Positions 61,826 to 64,000 of a stretch of DNA of 64,000 nucleotides are shown one piece after another (within the stretch, counting starts at the first letter, position 1; each line of letters starts with the position of its first letter). This DNA comes from Vreelandella lionensis (lineage in GTDB: Bacteria > Pseudomonadota > Gammaproteobacteria > Pseudomonadales > Halomonadaceae): contig NZ_MWVI01000065.1 of assembly GCF_002087295.1 (NCBI RefSeq), positions 1-64,000 of the forward strand, given 5' to 3'. A program made the translations under genes and the position numbers. The notes under the pieces were generated by a model. It saw only the letters and a list, made by a program, of their open reading frames with translations, did no database searches and was not told the origin of the DNA.

Positions 61826-63505
61826 ATGCCAACAAATACAACCACTCATCCCACCGCAGAAGCGTTTGATTACATCGTGGTTGGCGCAGGCACCGCAGGG
61901 TGCCTGATGGCCAATCGGCTAAGCGCTGACCCTGCAAACAAAGTGCTGCTGATCGAAGCGGGCGGTCGGGATAACTACCACTGGATCCATATTCCAGTGG
62001 GCTACCTTTATTGCAACAATAACCCGCGCACCGACTGGCTGTTTCGTACTGAGCCGGACAAGGGGCTTAATGGCCGCTCGCTGATCTACCCCCGAGGTAA
62101 AACCCTGGGGGGCTGCTCCAGCATCAACGGCATGATCTACATGCGCGGCCAAGCGCGGGATTACAACCACTGGGCGGAGGTTACCGGTAGCGACGAGTGG
62201 CGCTGGGAGAACTGCCTGCCGGACTTTATCAAACACGAAAACCACTACCGGCTGGATGAAGGCAGCGACGGTGATGAGACTCACCGTGCTTTTCATGGCC
62301 ACGGCGGCGAGTGGCGGGTTGAGAAGCAGCGCCTGAAATGGGAAGTGCTGGATGACTTTGCCGAAGCAGCGGTTCAGGCCGGTATTCCCCGCACCGACGA
62401 CTTCAACCGGGGGAGTAATGAAGGGGTTGCCTATTTTGAGGTAAACCAACGTGACGGCTGGCGTTGGAATACCGCCAAGGCATTTTTGCGTAGCGCGCTA
62501 AAGCGGGACAACTTGACGCTTTGGCACTCTACCCAGGTGAATCGGCTCTGCTTTGATGAGGAGCAGCCAACGCTTCGTTGCACTGGGGTAGAAGTGGTGC
62601 GCAGCGGTAAGCCCCAGCGTGTTCAGGCGAGAAAAGAAGTGGTGCTGTGTGCGGGGGCCATTGGCTCGCCCCACCTTTTGCAGCTATCGGGTATCGGGCC
62701 TGCTGAGCATCTACGCGAGCACGGCATTGAGGTAGTGCACGACCTGCCTGGGGTGGGCGAAAACCTGCAAGATCACCTCCAGATTCGCTCGGTGTATCGT
62801 GTCAGTAATGCCAAAACGCTCAATGCTATTGCCAGTACGCTGTGGGGCAAGGCGGGGATTGGCTGGGAGTATGTGACTAAGCGCACCGGGCCGATGAGCA
62901 TGGCGCCTTCGCAGCTTGGCGCGTTTACCCGCAGTTCTGACGATCAGCCGTATCCCAATATTCAGTATCACGTGCAGCCGCTCAGCCTAGAGGCCTTTGG
63001 GCAGCCGCTGCATCCGTATCCGGCCATTACCGCGAGCGTATGCAACTTGAACCCAACCAGCCGAGGAACGGTGCGTTTGAAAAGCGCCGACCCGCGTCAA
63101 GCACCGGCGATTTCGCCGAACTATCTCAGCACGCCGGAGGATCGCAAGGTGGCGGCTGATTCGCTACGGGTAACCCGGCGTATCGCCGAACAGCCTGCCT
63201 TCGCTAAATATTCGCCTGAAGAGGTAAAGCCGGGCGTTGAGTATCAAACCGATGACGAGTTAACGCGGCTAGCGGGAGATATTGGCACGACGATTTTTCA
63301 CTCGGTCGGCACCACGCGGATGGGCAAACGTGATGACCCAATGGCGGTGGTGGATGAAAAATTGCGGGTACTTGGGGTGGTGGGATTACGGATCGCGGAC
63401 GCGGGCGTGATGCCTAGCATCACCAGTGGAAACACCAATTCGCCCACGTTAATGATCGCTGAAAAAGCCGCTGGATGGATTTTTAAAGAAAATTCATTGC
63501 ATTGA
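61826..63505 (+). CDS. GMC-family FAD oxidoreductase, probable 3-hydroxypropionate dehydrogenase
   Basis: Complete 559-residue GMC enzyme. FAD-binding YIVVGAGTAGCLMANRLSAD (residues about 16-35), GMC signature 1 PRGKTLGGCSSINGMIYMRG, signature 2 GAIGSPHLLQLSGIGPAEHL and C-terminal active-site HSVGTTRMG and NTNSPTLMIAEKAA. Choline dehydrogenase (BetA) is a near relative, but no betB/betI is present. LysR, mmsA and GMC together match the known 3-hydroxypropionate operon, where the GMC enzyme makes malonate semialdehyde. Confidence 0.85.
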   Translation: MPTNTTTHPTAEAFDYIVVGAGTAGCLMANRLSADPANKVLLIEAGGRDNYHWIHIPVGYLYCNNNPRTDWLFRTEPDKGLNGRSLIYPRGKTLGGCSSINGMIYMRGQARDYNHWAEVTGSDEWRWENCLPDFIKHENHYRLDEGSDGDETHRAFHGHGGEWRVEKQRLKWEVLDDFAEAAVQAGIPRTDDFNRGSNEGVAYFEVNQRDGWRWNTAKAFLRSALKRDNLTLWHSTQVNRLCFDEEQPTLRCTGVEVVRSGKPQRVQARKEVVLCAGAIGSPHLLQLSGIGPAEHLREHGIEVVHDLPGVGENLQDHLQIRSVYRVSNAKTLNAIASTLWGKAGIGWEYVTKRTGPMSMAPSQLGAFTRSSDDQPYPNIQYHVQPLSLEAFGQPLHPYPAITASVCNLNPTSRGTVRLKSADPRQAPAISPNYLSTPEDRKVAADSLRVTRRIAEQPAFAKYSPEEVKPGVEYQTDDELTRLAGDIGTTIFHSVGTTRMGKRDDPMAVVDEKLRVLGVVGLRIADAGVMPSITSGNTNSPTLMIAEKAAGWIFKENSLH

Positions 63506-63695
63506 CATTTTTTTTCATCATAGTGTTGACGTGCGACTTGGTTAAGCGCATGCTGAATGCAGTTGGTTAGCAAGTCGAACGTTGTCAGCAGTATCGAAAC
63601 GCTCTAGCGTTGAGTCTGGTGAAAGTTTCTTGTTCTACCCACTGCAACTCGGGTATTACCCGGCTCTACATTAAGCTTTATCGAGGATTTCGATC

Positions 63696-63902
63696 ATGGC
63701 AACTGGTACCGTTAAGTGGTTTAACGACACTAAAGGCTTCGGCTTCATTTCTCCGGACGACAATGGCGACGACCTGTTCGCGCACTTCTCCGAAATTCAA
63801 GCTGACGGCTTCAAAACTCTGCAAGACGGCCAGAAGGTTTCCTTCGACGTCACTCAGGGTAAAAAAGGCCTTCAGGCTTCCAACATTAAAGTTCTGGGTT
63901 AA
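63696..63902 (+). CDS. Cold-shock-domain protein
   Basis: A 68-residue CspA-type RNA-binding protein: [20 protein letters not shown] (RNP1 KGFGF) and [11 protein letters not shown] (RNP2). Complete, with GAGGA before ATG 63696. About 190 bases of leader separate it from the GMC gene; such leaders often carry cold-responsive structure. Terminator follows. Confidence 0.95.
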   Translation: MATGTVKWFNDTKGFGFISPDDNGDDLFAHFSEIQADGFKTLQDGQKVSFDVTQGKKGLQASNIKVLG

Positions 63903-63951
63903 TTCCAGCTTGATGTTCGCCGCTAACACTTGATGTTAGTGAGCTAGAAAA

Positions 63952-63973
63952 CCCCGCCTTGAGCGGGGTTTTT
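63952..63973 (+). terminator. Rho-independent terminator after the cold-shock gene
   Basis: CCCCGC (63952-63957), loop CTTGA, GCGGGG (63963-63968), then TTTTT, with AAAA before it. Confidence 0.92.
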
Positions 63974-64000
63974 GTTCGTGGATTATTATCTGCCCCACGC

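Noticed and set aside
61826..63505. GMC enzyme as choline dehydrogenase BetA
   Set aside because: Family relationship is close, but betB/betI are absent and the partners are LysR and mmsA; 3-hydroxypropionate fits better, although not proven.

Overview
The window looks like a Halomonas-type gammaproteobacterium (Halomonadaceae): GC-rich host sequence, an MvaT-type silencer, paired TonB-receptor/FecCD iron loci, and LysR-mmsA-GMC and sigma-54-controlled catabolic clusters. This assignment rests on gene content and style, not on a marker gene. A striking property is the number of lesions: roughly 40 single-base frameshifts and 7 in-frame stops break otherwise well conserved genes, both inside and outside mobile DNA. 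Long genes such as sbcC, the GMC oxidoreductase, herA and one TonB receptor are intact. I read most lesions as assembly or sequencing errors, so most broken genes are reported as one reconstructed feature each.

Layout. 1-3611: end of a siderophore ABC importer (permease, ATPase) and a fused ABC exporter. 3638-4234: a YceI-family secreted protein. 4352-4428: tRNA with CAU anticodon. 4383-29766: a 25.4-kb integrated island bounded by 49-bp direct repeats of the tRNA 3' end. Its left arm has integrase, AlpA-like factor and a LexA/CI-like repressor. It then carries an AbiE-type toxin-antitoxin pair, an MvaT/H-NS-like silencer, two inovirus-Gp2/YfjJ-like proteins, a zinc-ribbon/glycine-zipper protein and a recombination module (DUF932, ERF, YqaJ exonuclease, RadC). 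The right arm is anti-phage cargo: a five-gene cluster (DNA methyltransferase, unknown protein, RhuM, DEAD-type helicase, GIY-YIG nuclease) followed by an AT-rich SIR2-HerA pair. No capsid, tail or conjugation genes are visible.

30011-39373: an iron-siderophore locus with two TonB-dependent receptors, a sucrase/ferredoxin-like protein, ATPase, two FecCD permeases and a binding protein, with a good Fur box at 34110-34124. 39442-42340: azlD, azlC, an XRE-cupin regulator preceded by a 44-bp palindrome, and sstT. 42580-50532: a small secreted protein, an SLC13 transporter, sbcD-sbcC, a DUF533/TerB protein and pgpA. 50637-52545: an aldehyde dehydrogenase and an IclR remnant.

52803-58752: a sigma-54 promoter, Fe-dependent alcohol dehydrogenase, permease, sigma-54 activator and succinate-semialdehyde dehydrogenase, together a plausible pathway from a hydroxy-acid or diol (4-hydroxybutyrate is my best guess) to succinate. 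58827-59174: a truncated msrA. 59239-63505: a divergent LysR regulator, mmsA and a GMC oxidoreductase, an arrangement known from 3-hydroxypropionate catabolism. 63696-63902: a cold-shock protein with a long leader.
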